A DNA stretch of 64,000 nt from NCBI RefSeq assembly GCF_013032505.1, contig NZ_WQCG01000001.1:1364001-1428000 (forward strand). The letters run 5' to 3'. Numbering within the stretch: the stretch's first letter is position 1; every line of letters starts with the position of its first letter. This DNA comes from Ruegeria atlantica. GTDB taxonomy: Bacteria > Pseudomonadota > Alphaproteobacteria > Rhodobacterales > Rhodobacteraceae. Under the pieces are notes generated by a model, which did no database searches, had not been told where the DNA came from, and was given only the letters and a program-made list of their open reading frames with translations. Positions 17,901 to 26,534 of the stretch are shown piece by piece. The position numbers and the translations under genes are program-made.

Positions 17901-20239
17901 TGCGTGGCAAAGATGTTCCTGTCGAGACCACACTTGGCGACCTTCTTGCAGCAATCAACAGCGATGCGCTGTTGCGAGCATCTGTCAATGATCCAGCAAA
18001 ACTGATGGACCGGGCGCTTCTGTGGTTGCACGAACAGCAGGTGGTGACTCTGGGTAAAGGATTGTCCGTGTTCCGCTCGGCCATGACTTTGCATATCAAT
18101 CCGAAAGGTGGCGGTTTCACCACCCAACATTTCGCGCCGCTCGAAGACCACTACACCGAACAGACTGTCCAAACCCACGTGATGGCGGCTTATGCAAACA
18201 AAGGCATCGATGATATCGATCAGGCCCAGCGGCTCGCGCATGACTATTTCGCAGTGGAGCAGTCCGACTTTATGAAAGCTTGGATGCCGGGGAAGATTTC
18301 GGAGTGCCGACGGCAGGCAACGCCTCAGTCTTACGCAGAGATCGTCGACAATCTGGGGAATTCGACACAAGAGAAGATCGTGCGTGACGACCGCGAACAG
18401 ACCAATGTCCTTGTGCTTGCTGGGCCAGGATCGGGCAAGACACGCGTGCTGGTCCATCGCGTTGCCTATCTGGTCAGAATCAAGCGAGAAGATCCAAATG
18501 GTATACTGATGCTCGCCTATAATCGTCACGCCGCCGCCGAGATCCGGGAACGCTTGCGTCTACTGATCGGCGAAGATGCTCGCTTCGTGACGGTCTTGAC
18601 CATCCATGCCTTAGCCATGAGGTTGGTTGGCGCCAGTTTCGCCGGGCGGGCAGCGGCCGATGAACCTGATTTCGAGACGCTTCTGATCGATGCGGCGCGT
18701 CTCTTGCGTGGTGACGGGCTGGACAAAATCGAGGCCGAAGCCTTGCGAGAGACCTTGATCCAAGGGTTCCGATGGATTCTCGTGGACGAATATCAGGACG
18801 TTGGGCCCGAGGAATACGCCTTGATCGCAGCGGTGGCCGGTCGCAGTATCGACGACCCCGATCAACGGATCAGCCTGTTCGCGGTCGGCGATGACGACCA
18901 GAATATCTATGCGTTTGCCGGCGCATCGGTGCGCCACATTCGGCAATTCGAACAGGATTATTCAGCCAAGCCGGTTTTTCTGACCGACAATTACCGCTCG
19001 TCAAAAAACATCATCAGCGCAGCGAACGCCGTGATCGAAGGATCTCGGGAACGTATGAAAATAGGGCATGGGATTACCGTCGACAAATCGCGGCAAAAGG
19101 ACCCCGCCGGGGGTACTATGGAAAGCCTCGACCCGGTTGCGCAGGGGCGGGTCCAAATCCTTGGCTGCCCAGCCGGAATTGACGCTCAGGCCCTTGCGGC
19201 GGTCAACGAGATGATCCGCCTGTCAAAACTGATCCCGGATTGGAGCTGGAAGGGCGCGGCAATCATTTCTCGTGATTGGCGCAAGCTTCTGCCGGTTCGT
19301 GATTTTGCCGAGGCGCATGGAATTCCTGTCGAAATGGCGAACGAAAACTTGCCAAGCGTTTGGCGCACCCGTGAGATGCGGAGGTTCATCGACGGCCTAC
19401 GCGAGAGGCAGGCAGCTTTGGTCAGCTTGAGCGATCTTACCGAAACCCTGAACACGATACCCTCAAGCCGTTGGACTGACCGGATCGGCGAGGGACTTGG
19501 CCAACTTGCTCGTGAAGTTGATGGCAAAGCGCTCCCGAGCCCTGACGTGATCGAATGGTTTGCTGAATGGTCGAAGGATACATGGGGCGAGCAGCGTGGC
19601 CTCAAATTGTTGACAGCGCACCGCGCCAAAGGCCTTGAATTCGATGATGTAGTGATCATGGATGGCGGGTGGGAACGACCGTCACGAAAAGAAGATCAGG
19701 ACGCGCCGAGGCGATTGTTTTATGTCGCCATGACACGTGCACGGCGCAATTTGATCGTCATGAGCAACGACAACCACGAATATCTTCCCACCGAGTCGCC
19801 CTCCGTTGTCACGCGGCACGTGGTGCCCGACTTGACTACAGTCCCTGGTCCACGCCGGTTCTTTCAATCGCCCGAAATGAGAATGGTCGACCTGTCATTT
19901 GCAGGACGCCAAGGTGATCGGCACATTGTCTTTGACGCGATCGCCGAAGCACAAGTCGGCGCGCCAGTCGGGATCTCCCGTGTTGGAGATCGCTGGCAGA
20001 TCGAGGATGTTCAAGGGCGGCCCCTCGGGCGGATGGCAAAAGCATTCGCGCCCCCGATGGGCACGAAATTTGTTGCCGGCGAGATTGCGGCCATCATCAA
20101 TTGGCGTAAGGAGGATGCCGATGAGCGTTTTCATCACCTAATGAAACGCGCCAATTGGGAAGTCGTAGTGCCTGAACTGGTATTCGAAGAGGCCAATGGG
20201 GCTGCAAAGGATTTCGGAAAGGATCAGAACGGCAAGTAG
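14990..20239 (+). CDS. Exonuclease-RecQ-UvrD triple fusion helicase
   Basis: A 1749-residue protein combining three DNA-processing modules. Residues about 45-180 resemble a DnaQ-type 3'-5' exonuclease: D51/E53 in SVDLEID, D108 in HNILRHDLPHL, and an unusual third motif NDPELDA near 160-166. Residues about 340-700 are a RecQ-type SF2 helicase: TGTGKS with K360, DEAH at 458-461, and the motif VI segment ending GRAGRDR. Residues about 1120-1600 are an SF1 UvrD-type helicase: GPGSGKT with K1150, DEYQD at 1266-1270, GDDDQNIYAFAG and VAMTRAR. Such a machine could unwind and degrade DNA. It sits beside the tRNA-Phe island end, where defence genes often occur, but defence is an inference. Confidence 0.85.
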   Translation: MKSLISRGISKALGRGRREPLEKPESNPTGIKSTPMPREQSEILSRCLSVDLEIDPKEAKLFAFAAVPDGNGEGIVHRKGDPKVALEQLDLFCAGFAHVIGHNILRHDLPHLMAVSPRFAKLADGPIDTLWLNPLAFPRNPYHHLVKHYRDGRLQSGHVNDPELDARLVFEVLRNQIKAFASLNTLSPETMIAYHWLCCRGPSSVGFDRLFSDVREAPIPTEPEAHEAIRALLRDVACGAQVHALLERLSDTGLGWPMAYALAWISVAGGDSVMPPWVRAQFRDAARLVKDLRDTNCRDPHCAYCAEHNDPTRALERWFGFPSFRPEPVDENGRPLQEKIVAAAMEGDNLLGILPTGTGKSICYQIPALSRFDKTGALTVVISPLVALMADQVQGLVRAGISSAVTINGLLSLPERQDALDKVRLGDAAILLISPEQLRSTTVRSALAQREVGLWVLDEAHCVSKWGHDFRPDYRYVSRFIKESSADEPAPVLCLTATAKPDVVQDIRTHFKARLGSELALIDGGASRSNLSFQVLPTQRATKMTDILDTIEAQLPREGVSGAVVYCATRNATERVAEFLKQQGIAAERYHAGLSPDEKREIQEDFRIGNLRVIAATNAFGMGVDKPDIRLVVHGDVPGSLENYLQEAGRAGRDREPANCVLLFSTEDVDRQFSLSARSRLARHEIGAILKALRRLDARTGKGGEIVATPGEIVHEEKERDFQRDSNTDDTRVKTAVAWLEEAHLLNREENRVQVFPASLRIRSMKRVREILATAEITERRREDLAAIVQHIINAPQEEGITTDELCGVSGLTMSSLRKALADLEALGIAKDDTNITIFVHVGVENASSKRFEAASRLEADLIAILREQAPDADINEAVPCHLASVAQALRERGHASVRPDIVEGLLRGMAQDGRDMDGGKGNIGLRKVSKGSVMVRMQRSWGVIEQTAQLRRQAAERLVSYLINKVQAGLRGKDVPVETTLGDLLAAINSDALLRASVNDPAKLMDRALLWLHEQQVVTLGKGLSVFRSAMTLHINPKGGGFTTQHFAPLEDHYTEQTVQTHVMAAYANKGIDDIDQAQRLAHDYFAVEQSDFMKAWMPGKISECRRQATPQSYAEIVDNLGNSTQEKIVRDDREQTNVLVLAGPGSGKTRVLVHRVAYLVRIKREDPNGILMLAYNRHAAAEIRERLRLLIGEDARFVTVLTIHALAMRLVGASFAGRAAADEPDFETLLIDAARLLRGDGLDKIEAEALRETLIQGFRWILVDEYQDVGPEEYALIAAVAGRSIDDPDQRISLFAVGDDDQNIYAFAGASVRHIRQFEQDYSAKPVFLTDNYRSSKNIISAANAVIEGSRERMKIGHGITVDKSRQKDPAGGTMESLDPVAQGRVQILGCPAGIDAQALAAVNEMIRLSKLIPDWSWKGAAIISRDWRKLLPVRDFAEAHGIPVEMANENLPSVWRTREMRRFIDGLRERQAALVSLSDLTETLNTIPSSRWTDRIGEGLGQLAREVDGKALPSPDVIEWFAEWSKDTWGEQRGLKLLTAHRAKGLEFDDVVIMDGGWERPSRKEDQDAPRRLFYVAMTRARRNLIVMSNDNHEYLPTESPSVVTRHVVPDLTTVPGPRRFFQSPEMRMVDLSFAGRQGDRHIVFDAIAEAQVGAPVGISRVGDRWQIEDVQGRPLGRMAKAFAPPMGTKFVAGEIAAIINWRKEDADERFHHLMKRANWEVVVPELVFEEANGAAKDFGKDQNGK

Positions 20240-20330
20240 GGCGGTCAAACAATTGTTCGCTGCACTTGCGATTATGGACCGCTCAGGGCCGTTATCACAC
20301 ATACCAGCAAAATGAGTTATCGGTAGCTTT

Positions 20331-20345
20331 GTCCGCATAGCGGAC
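20331..20345. repeat. Small palindrome gtccgc-ata-gcggac
   Basis: A perfect 6-bp inverted repeat with a 3-base loop in the 280-bp gap between the fusion helicase and tRNA-Phe. It resembles the core of the tgcggac motif family seen in other intergenic regions of this island. Confidence 0.35.
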
Positions 20346-20519
20346 CAACACGGTTTTCGGGCACCCCCAACATTTCCATGTGAAGTACACATCGTGAGCG
20401 GAGCATATTGTGGAGCAAGTTGTGGAGCAAACAGCCGCTTACCCAATCAGCCAAGCAGACGCAATCGACATTTAAAGCTTATAAAACAGATTATTAGCCG
20501 AAATCTCACCCAGAAAATA

Positions 20520-20594
20520 TGGTGCCCGGGGGCGGAATCGAACCACCGACACGAGGATTTTCAATCCACTGCTCTACCCCTGAGCTACCCGGGC
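20520..20594 (-). tRNA. tRNA-Phe (GAA)
   Basis: A 75-base cloverleaf on the minus strand with encoded CCA. The acceptor arms gcccggg and cccgggc are perfect, the T arm is intact, and the anticodon loop ttgaaaa gives GAA. The anticodon stem (gtgga with tcctc) has one U-U mismatch, which is unusual. The 3' 16 bases (20520-20535) recur at 358-373, suggesting use as an integration site. Confidence 0.95.
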
Positions 20595-20673
20595 ACGGGA
20601 ACGACGTTTGTCGTTGGGTGGGGGCCTTCTATGACTTGCACCAAGCGGTGTCCAGAGGCTTTTTTACATTTTT

Positions 20674-20856
20674 TCAATGTGGACGTTGCTGGTCCGATTT
20701 GGGATCGGAAACTTCGGTTTCGACGTCTTCTTCCCGTTGCGAAGGAACTGCATATGACCCGTTCAGCCATTTGGCCAGATCGATGTCAGCGCACCGTTTC
20801 GAGCAAAATGGTCGAAACTTAGTGACAGTTTCTTCTTCGCAGATGGGGCAGCTCAT
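20674..20856 (-). CDS. yacG: DNA gyrase inhibitor YacG
   Basis: A 60-residue zinc-binding protein with the CPIC and FCSKRCADIDLAKWLNG signature of YacG. The four cysteines (CPIC near residues 3-6 and C..RC near 18-22) form a zinc site. YacG binds GyrB and inhibits gyrase. Its start overlaps the stop of the RNase E/G gene by 4 bp, so it is the last gene of a maf-rng-yacG operon. Length is normal for the family. Confidence 0.93.
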   Translation of the reverse strand: MSCPICEEETVTKFRPFCSKRCADIDLAKWLNGSYAVPSQREEDVETEVSDPKSDQQRPH

Positions 20857-21875
20857 TTCAGCACCTCGGACAACGGGATACGACCGCGTTTGCGCTGTAG
20901 TTCGTAGTGGCCAAGAGGGGTCCAGCCTGCAAGCGTGGTTTCGATGGAATCAGCTTTGAATGCAGCGCGCAGCGAGGCCTCGAATCCACGACGGTCTTTC
21001 TTGGGCATTGGCGCCAAATCCAGAGTGATCTGCCCCCCCAGACCGCGAACGCGCAGGGCACGGGCAAGCATCTTGGCACAGGCGAAATTGGCCTTGGTTC
21101 CCGCTGCCAGTGACGTGTCCGCGCCCGTATTTACATCCACCGCCACCAAAGCCCGAGTAGGCTGAACGAAAAGATAGCCACCGCCAGGCAGTGGCTCGGA
21201 AATCCCAAGGGCCACGTCCAACGCGTCCAGCACGCCATGTGTCTCAAAACTTCCCGGCTGCGTCACGACCTCAGCCGGATCGGTCCAGTCGCGCCAGGCA
21301 AGAACATGTGGCCCATCACCTTCCAGCAGTTGCTCGGGTTCGGTTCCCGGATCGTTCAGAACTTGGTCCGCATGGGCCCGCATGGTGCCGATATCCTCGG
21401 CGATTTCAGCCGCGTTTTCACCCTGACAACAGGATCGCAGGATAAGGCCAAACTCGCTGCCCTCCATACTCTCATGAGCAATCTCAAGAAGGCGGTCGCG
21501 TTCATCTTCGTCACGGATGGAACGTGAGATGTTCAGGCCGGGCGCATCAGGCGTGACGATCGCATAGCGGCTTTTGAACAAAACGCGGTCGGTGACCGGC
21601 AACGCCTTGCCGGGTTCGGCATAACCCGTCACCTGAACCAACAATTGGGCACCGGGCGCGAGCCCTTTGACCTGCCGCAGAAATGCCGGGCCGTCTGGCG
21701 TGGTCAGGAACATGCCGCCCTGCCCTTTGACCGGTCGATCAGCACGGGCGCGGTAAATCGTACCTGGAGCAGGTGCATCTGTGGCAATCAGAAAATCGTC
21801 CAGCTTGCCATCTACCATAAGGGCGGCAGCTTCGCGGTTTTCGATATGATCCAGAACTATGGTTCGACCCTTCAT
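20853..21875 (-). CDS. Short ribonuclease E/G family protein
   Basis: A 340-residue Rne/Rng catalytic-domain protein lacking the long C-terminal scaffold of RNase E. The catalytic aspartates are visible in VAVDVNTG near residue 246 and [21 protein letters not shown] near 295-315. The N-terminal S1 region is reduced. It should cleave single-stranded RNA 5' of structured regions, as in RNase G maturation of rRNA. It overlaps maf (4 bp) and yacG (4 bp), indicating translational coupling. A longer RNase E is expected elsewhere in the genome. Confidence 0.88.
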   Translation of the reverse strand: MKGRTIVLDHIENREAAALMVDGKLDDFLIATDAPAPGTIYRARADRPVKGQGGMFLTTPDGPAFLRQVKGLAPGAQLLVQVTGYAEPGKALPVTDRVLFKSRYAIVTPDAPGLNISRSIRDEDERDRLLEIAHESMEGSEFGLILRSCCQGENAAEIAEDIGTMRAHADQVLNDPGTEPEQLLEGDGPHVLAWRDWTDPAEVVTQPGSFETHGVLDALDVALGISEPLPGGGYLFVQPTRALVAVDVNTGADTSLAAGTKANFACAKMLARALRVRGLGGQITLDLAPMPKKDRRGFEASLRAAFKADSIETTLAGWTPLGHYELQRKRGRIPLSEVLK

Positions 21876-22450
21876 GGCGCCTCACTATACAGGGGATAGC
21901 CGATGCCTTGCAAAAGCGCGGCGGTCTCGGACAGAGGTAGACCCACAATGCCGGTAAACGAGCCCGAAATCCACGGGATGAAAGCCCCGGCGGGGCCTTG
22001 AATGGCGTAGGCGCCTGCTTTGCCCTGCCAATCTCCGGTCGCAAGATATGCATTGATCTCAACGTCTGACAGGCGCTTGATCTTGACCTGGGACACGACA
22101 TCCCGCTGCAGGACGCGGTCACCGCGCCGCACGGCAACAGACGTTATCACGCGATGACGGCGACCAGACAGAGCATGCAGGAACTCAGCCGCCTGACCCA
22201 CATCTTCCGGTTTTCCCAAAATACGGCGACCCAGCGCAACAGTGGTGTCCGCGCAAAGAGTTACATCGTCGCTTTCCGCCTGAACCGCCCCCACTTTCGC
22301 ACGCGTAATGCGATTGCAATAGGGAACAGGCAACTCGCCCTTCAAAGGCGTCTCGTCGATGTCTGGGGCGCGGATTGCATCGGGCTGCACGCCAAGCTGG
22401 GCCAACAGGTCCAGCCGCCTTGGGCTGCCCGATCCTAAGATAAACGCCAT
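21872..22450 (-). CDS. maf: Maf-family nucleoside triphosphate pyrophosphatase
   Basis: A 192-residue Maf/HAM1-like protein. The N-terminal signature is [16 protein letters not shown] (residues about 5-20), with later segments [18 protein letters not shown] and the conserved [16 protein letters not shown]. Maf enzymes hydrolyse dTTP/UTP or modified nucleotides, limiting misincorporation. Located directly downstream of infA and overlapping the RNase E/G gene, as in other Rhodobacteraceae. Confidence 0.93.
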   Translation of the reverse strand: MAFILGSGSPRRLDLLAQLGVQPDAIRAPDIDETPLKGELPVPYCNRITRAKVGAVQAESDDVTLCADTTVALGRRILGKPEDVGQAAEFLHALSGRRHRVITSVAVRRGDRVLQRDVVSQVKIKRLSDVEINAYLATGDWQGKAGAYAIQGPAGAFIPWISGSFTGIVGLPLSETAALLQGIGYPLYSEAP

Positions 22451-22461
22451 TTCGGCAGGCG

Positions 22462-22680
22462 TTACTTGAAGCGGTAGTTGATCCGACCCTTGGTCAGATC
22501 ATAGGGGGTCATTTCGACCTGAACTTTATCGCCGGCCAGAACACGGATGCGGTTCTTGCGCATCTTGCCTGCCGTATGTGCGATGATCTCATGGCCGTTT
22601 TCCAGCTCGACCCGAAACGTCGCATTAGGCAGGAGTTCCTTCACGACACCGGGAAATTCGAGCGTATCTTCCTTGGCCAT
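22462..22680 (-). CDS. infA: Translation initiation factor IF-1
   Basis: A 72-residue S1/OB-fold protein, the usual IF-1 length, from ATG 22680 ([13 protein letters not shown]). It occupies the ribosomal A site during initiation. Conserved segments [29 protein letters not shown] and [18 protein letters not shown] are complete. A longer in-frame extension to 22704 is unlikely, because the start MAKEDTLEF is the canonical one and has ggagacaac upstream. It heads the infA-maf-rng-yacG group. Confidence 0.97.
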   Translation of the reverse strand: MAKEDTLEFPGVVKELLPNATFRVELENGHEIIAHTAGKMRKNRIRVLAGDKVQVEMTPYDLTKGRINYRFK

Positions 22681-22770
22681 GTTGTCTCCATATTTAAGTT
22701 GCACCCGCAGAATCTGCGGGATGTGCGCTTAAATGAGCTTATTTCGGCCCTATTTCAAGGGCGGAATCTA

Positions 22771-23646
22771 CTATAGGGCCGATAATGTGACTGAATCGAC
22801 TCGGGGTGGTTGCTCATCCCAATGGGTTCGGTTGAGAACATGACCATCCGAGCGCACGCTTGCGATGACTGACAAATCGACCTCGGCATACGCCCACCCT
22901 GGTTGGTTCAGGGTACCTTCGGTCAGAACGCCGGTCGCAGGGAAGCCCTTGTCTGGTGGGCCAAATATACCCCCGGTTCCGGTATTCATGTCCACGGCCT
23001 CGGACCATTCATTATTGCCCACCAAAGACGACATCACTGTAACACATTGATTTTCCAATGCTCTGGACATCGCACCGATACGCACTCGCCAATAGCCGGA
23101 CAAAGCCTCTGTGCAGGATGGAACAAGGATGAGGTCTGCGTCGCTGAGCGCGCGACCCAGCAACGGAAACTCGCTGTCATAACAGATCAGCACGCCGATC
23201 TTGCCAAGCGCCGTATCGAATAGTTTCAACGGTCCACCAGCGGCAATATCCCAAGACTCGCGTTCGAAGCGGGTCATGATCTGTTTGTCCTGGTGATCTT
23301 GTTTGCCGTCAGGGGCATAAAATGCAGCCCGATTCACCGGTCGATCAGGGCCGTCCACCACCGGGGCGGACGCGCCCAGAATGTAAGTCTTGTAGTTCTG
23401 CGCCAAACGCTGGTGCAGGTTCTGCACGTCCTCCATCCGATCAGAAACCGCGAGGATCGAACGCTCAAGGTCCCCCGCCACGTCCACTCCGTCCAGCGTC
23501 GACAACTCCATTGCTCCATACTCAGGAAAGACCAGCAACTCCGCCCCCTGGCCTGCAGCGTCCGAGACCCAACGCTCCAGTTTGTCTTCGTATTGCGCCC
23601 AACTGTCGAGCCAGTCGAGATTGTAGGCGGCGGTGGCAACTTTCAT
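22771..23646 (-). CDS. Carbon-nitrogen hydrolase (nitrilase superfamily)
   Basis: A 291-residue amidase of the nitrilase superfamily with the Glu-Lys-Cys triad: E42 in LLVFPEYGAME, the Lys in QDKQIMTRFE, and the Cys in GVLICYDSEFP. These enzymes hydrolyse amides or N-carbamyl compounds. The substrate is not predictable. The start ATG 23646 has gaggatctc upstream; the longer reading frame to 23733 lacks a better site. It stands alone on the minus strand between infA and the TauD gene. Confidence 0.88.
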   Translation of the reverse strand: MKVATAAYNLDWLDSWAQYEDKLERWVSDAAGQGAELLVFPEYGAMELSTLDGVDVAGDLERSILAVSDRMEDVQNLHQRLAQNYKTYILGASAPVVDGPDRPVNRAAFYAPDGKQDHQDKQIMTRFERESWDIAAGGPLKLFDTALGKIGVLICYDSEFPLLGRALSDADLILVPSCTEALSGYWRVRIGAMSRALENQCVTVMSSLVGNNEWSEAVDMNTGTGGIFGPPDKGFPATGVLTEGTLNQPGWAYAEVDLSVIASVRSDGHVLNRTHWDEQPPRVDSVTLSAL

Positions 23647-23843
23647 GAACAAGAGATCCTCAATGGGTAAATCTTTAGCAACACTAATAACGGTGCTCAC
23701 GCGCTGTACAGGCAAATCATTCGAACACGGCAAACGAAATGCGAAGCCCGCTAAGACCCCAATATGTCAGATTCTGCGCGGCGTACGGATGGCGACTTCG
23801 TGCATCACGTTCCCTTTGCGATTGGACGGCCAGCAACGGGCTT

Positions 23844-24668
23844 CTAACGCGATAAGGCTACGCCATCCACGGTAATCCTGTGCATAAGACGCCGGAAACC
23901 GTGATAATCGTTGATCGCCTTGTGCCAGGTGGCACGATTGTCCCACATGGTGATGTCACCTTCCTGCCAGCGGACGCGAGCCTGAAATTCGGGCTGTCTG
24001 CAATGCTCATAGAGCATATTGAGGATTGCTGCGGATTCGTCAGCCGTCAGGCCTTCAATGTGTGTGGTGAAGACAGGGTTTACGAACAATCCACGGCGCC
24101 CGCTGAGCGGATGTGTGATGACGACAGGATGGCGCGCATCTTGCGTCGCCGCCTCGGCATTAGCCAGTCTTCCGCTTTTGGCCGCTTCGCTATCCAACGT
24201 GGTCTGGCCAAAGACGTGCCGGGACGAGTGCATGGCCGTCAACCCATCAAGAAACCGGCGTATGGAATCTGACAGCGCCTCATATGCCGCACCCATCGAC
24301 ACGAACAGTGTATCACCGCCGTAGGGGGGCATTTCGATGGCATGCAGGATTGATCCCATCGCCGGGATCTGGTCGTAGGAATGATCGGTGTGCCAGCCTT
24401 CGCCCACCGCTTCTTTCTGGTCCTTTTCCTTCAGGACGGTTGCAATTTCTGGGTGCCCGTCGACAGGTTTGAAAAAGCGGTTCACGTTAATCGAACCGAA
24501 GCGGCGTGCAAATTCCAGGTGGTCTTCCGGGGCAATGTTTTGCCCTCTGAGAACAATGACGGAGTATTTGGCGAAGGCGGCCTGGATTTCCGCGAACTGC
24601 ACACCGTCTTTTACATCTGCTCCGACAATTTCTGCTCCCAGGCCGCCAGTCAAAGGTCTGATGTCCAT
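23844..24668 (-). CDS. TauD/TfdA-type alpha-ketoglutarate dioxygenase
   Basis: A 274-residue Fe(II)/2-oxoglutarate oxygenase. The facial triad is visible as H93 and D95 in GWHTDHSY and the distal His in NRATWHKAINDYHGFRR, whose Arg binds 2-oxoglutarate. Such enzymes hydroxylate and often release sulfite or an alcohol from compounds such as taurine or 2,4-D. The substrate here is unknown. It is transcribed away from the LysR gene at 24760, the classic arrangement for a LysR regulator and its target. Confidence 0.88.
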   Translation of the reverse strand: MDIRPLTGGLGAEIVGADVKDGVQFAEIQAAFAKYSVIVLRGQNIAPEDHLEFARRFGSINVNRFFKPVDGHPEIATVLKEKDQKEAVGEGWHTDHSYDQIPAMGSILHAIEMPPYGGDTLFVSMGAAYEALSDSIRRFLDGLTAMHSSRHVFGQTTLDSEAAKSGRLANAEAATQDARHPVVITHPLSGRRGLFVNPVFTTHIEGLTADESAAILNMLYEHCRQPEFQARVRWQEGDITMWDNRATWHKAINDYHGFRRLMHRITVDGVALSR

Positions 24669-24759
24669 CGGTTCTCTCCCTGTTTTCTAGCGAGAAGAGT
24701 AGGAGATTGCTTAAGATCAGAAAAACTGAATTAATCTGGCGCAAAGGATGGTTTTTCTG

Positions 24760-25656
24760 ATGATTCGATTTTCACTACGTCAACTTGCCTTTCTGACGGA
24801 AATCGCCCGCTGCGGCGGTATCGCGCCTGCGGCGCGAAACCTGAACGTCTCCGCTGCGGCGATCTCTTCTGCGCTCGACAAACTCGAAGCGGTCACCGGA
24901 TTGACCTTGTTTGATCGTTTTCCCGCACGGGGTATGCGGCTGACCAGTGCAGGTGCGGAGTTCCTTGCCGATGCCGAAGCTCTGCTAAGTCGGGCGAAGG
25001 CCCTAGACCGACGTGCTGCAGAGATGGCCAAGGGGGAAGCCGGTACGATCCGGATTGGGACGCACTACGCCATTGCCCAACGGGTCGTGCTGCCTGCGGT
25101 TCTGGCGTTCCGCAACCACTATGCCCGTGTGCGCATCGAAGTCGTGGAAGATGATTTTCCAAGCCTCGTCGCCTCGCTTGATGCAGGAGAGGTCGATGCG
25201 CTTGTTGTTTTCAATCAGGGATTTGATAGCACGCGTTTCGATGTCGAATGCCTGAAGACGTTGCCGCCTTTGGTTTTGTTACCCGCAATGCACCCTTTGG
25301 CAAATGCCGACAGCGTGCAGCTCGAGGATCTGTCCGATATTCCCTACATTTCCGTGTCGCGTGCAGGTCCCGGCCCCAGCTATCTTGACTTGTTGCGGGG
25401 TGCCGGTCTTGATCCGGAGGTGCCGCTGACCTCTCAATCGCGCGAAATGGTTCAAGCTTATGTGGGAAAAGGATTGGGCTTTACTCTTGTTGGCTTCTCG
25501 CCTGGCCGGAATTTGACGATTGAAGGCGATGCTGTCGTCACACGTCCGCTCGCGCAAGAGATTGGCCACTTCGAGGTCGCCATTGCCATCGCAAGGTCCG
25601 TGCAGCAGACGGATCTGGTAACTGCATTTCTGGATATGTGCCGGACCCAGGTCTGA
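24760..25656 (+). CDS. LysR-family transcriptional regulator
   Basis: A 298-residue regulator with an N-terminal winged HTH (RQLAFLTEIARCGGIAPAARNLNVSAAAISSALDKLEAVTGLTLFDR) and a C-terminal periplasmic-binding-like effector domain (about 90-295). The ATG at 24760 is preferred over 24748 because aaagga lies about 11 bases upstream. It is divergent from the TauD-type oxygenase gene and most likely controls it through the 91-bp shared region. Confidence 0.9.
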   Translation: MIRFSLRQLAFLTEIARCGGIAPAARNLNVSAAAISSALDKLEAVTGLTLFDRFPARGMRLTSAGAEFLADAEALLSRAKALDRRAAEMAKGEAGTIRIGTHYAIAQRVVLPAVLAFRNHYARVRIEVVEDDFPSLVASLDAGEVDALVVFNQGFDSTRFDVECLKTLPPLVLLPAMHPLANADSVQLEDLSDIPYISVSRAGPGPSYLDLLRGAGLDPEVPLTSQSREMVQAYVGKGLGFTLVGFSPGRNLTIEGDAVVTRPLAQEIGHFEVAIAIARSVQQTDLVTAFLDMCRTQV

Positions 25657-25800
25657 ACAACTGTGTCACGACCTTTTTTGAAAGCGAACCTTTGTGCATT
25701 TGACTAGAACGGCGGTTTTGTCCGCTTTGATGCCTTTCCAATTCGCCCGAAAACGTTCATTCAAGCTACGTACACCTGAACCTCAGCGCGGCCACCATTT

Positions 25801-26472
25801 ATGCCTCTTCCCACTCCCCTAGCCGTCGTCTTCGATATGGATGGCCTGTTGCTCGACACGGAGCGGGTATACTTTGAGGGCTTCCGTACCGCGCTTGAGA
25901 CTCTCGGATTGCCGCAAGACGACGATCTGTTCCGGCGGCTAGTCGGCACGAACCGTGCGCTAGGACGCCGACTCTTGGCTGAAGGGCTCGCAGGACGCAT
26001 CAAACTGGAAGAATTTGATGCCGTCTGGGATACCGAAATTGCGCAACGGCTGGCAGATTGCATCCCCGTCAAACCGGGTGCACGCGCGATGGCAGAACAC
26101 CTGCGTGAGCAGGATATACCTTACATCATTGCCACCAGCACCCAGACGGAAAAGGCGCATCTGCATCTCGAGCGAGCGGGCCTAAGCGCGCTTTATCCTG
26201 ACGTAGTAGGCGGAGATCAGGTCGCTGCCAGCAAGCCCGCGCCAGATATATATCAACATGCCATCGCACGTCTGAGTCACGATCCGTCAAGCTGTGTCGC
26301 GTTTGAAGACTCGCCCAACGGCGTCCGCGCGGCCCACGCGGCAGGTCTTATCACGGTGCAGGTCCCCGATATCGTCGCCCCCGACGCCGAACTACGTGCG
26401 CTCGGTCATTTCATCGCCAGCGACATCATCGCCGGGGCCCACGCCGTTGGTCTGATGGTAGGTCCGGAATAA
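25801..26472 (+). CDS. HAD-superfamily hydrolase (beta-phosphoglucomutase-like)
   Basis: A 223-residue HAD phosphatase of subfamily I. D12 and D14 in VVFDMDGLLLDTE are the nucleophile and acid-base; motif II is IIATSTQTEKAH and motif IV is FEDSPNGVRAAHAAG. The alpha-helical cap is in residues about 20-85. It may act on phosphorylated sugars or similar small metabolites. There is no clear ribosome-binding site before the ATG, but the start is fixed by the first HAD strand. Single gene. Confidence 0.9.
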   Translation: MPLPTPLAVVFDMDGLLLDTERVYFEGFRTALETLGLPQDDDLFRRLVGTNRALGRRLLAEGLAGRIKLEEFDAVWDTEIAQRLADCIPVKPGARAMAEHLREQDIPYIIATSTQTEKAHLHLERAGLSALYPDVVGGDQVAASKPAPDIYQHAIARLSHDPSSCVAFEDSPNGVRAAHAAGLITVQVPDIVAPDAELRALGHFIASDIIAGAHAVGLMVGPE

Positions 26473-26534
26473 AAGCTAACCTTCGTGCGATTGCAGCGAA
26501 AACGCAGAATGCCCCGCATTTCGGACAAATAGCG

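Noticed and set aside
15017..20137. Many minus-strand frames opposite the fusion helicase
   Set aside because: All are shorter than and antisense to a single long frame with intact helicase motifs.
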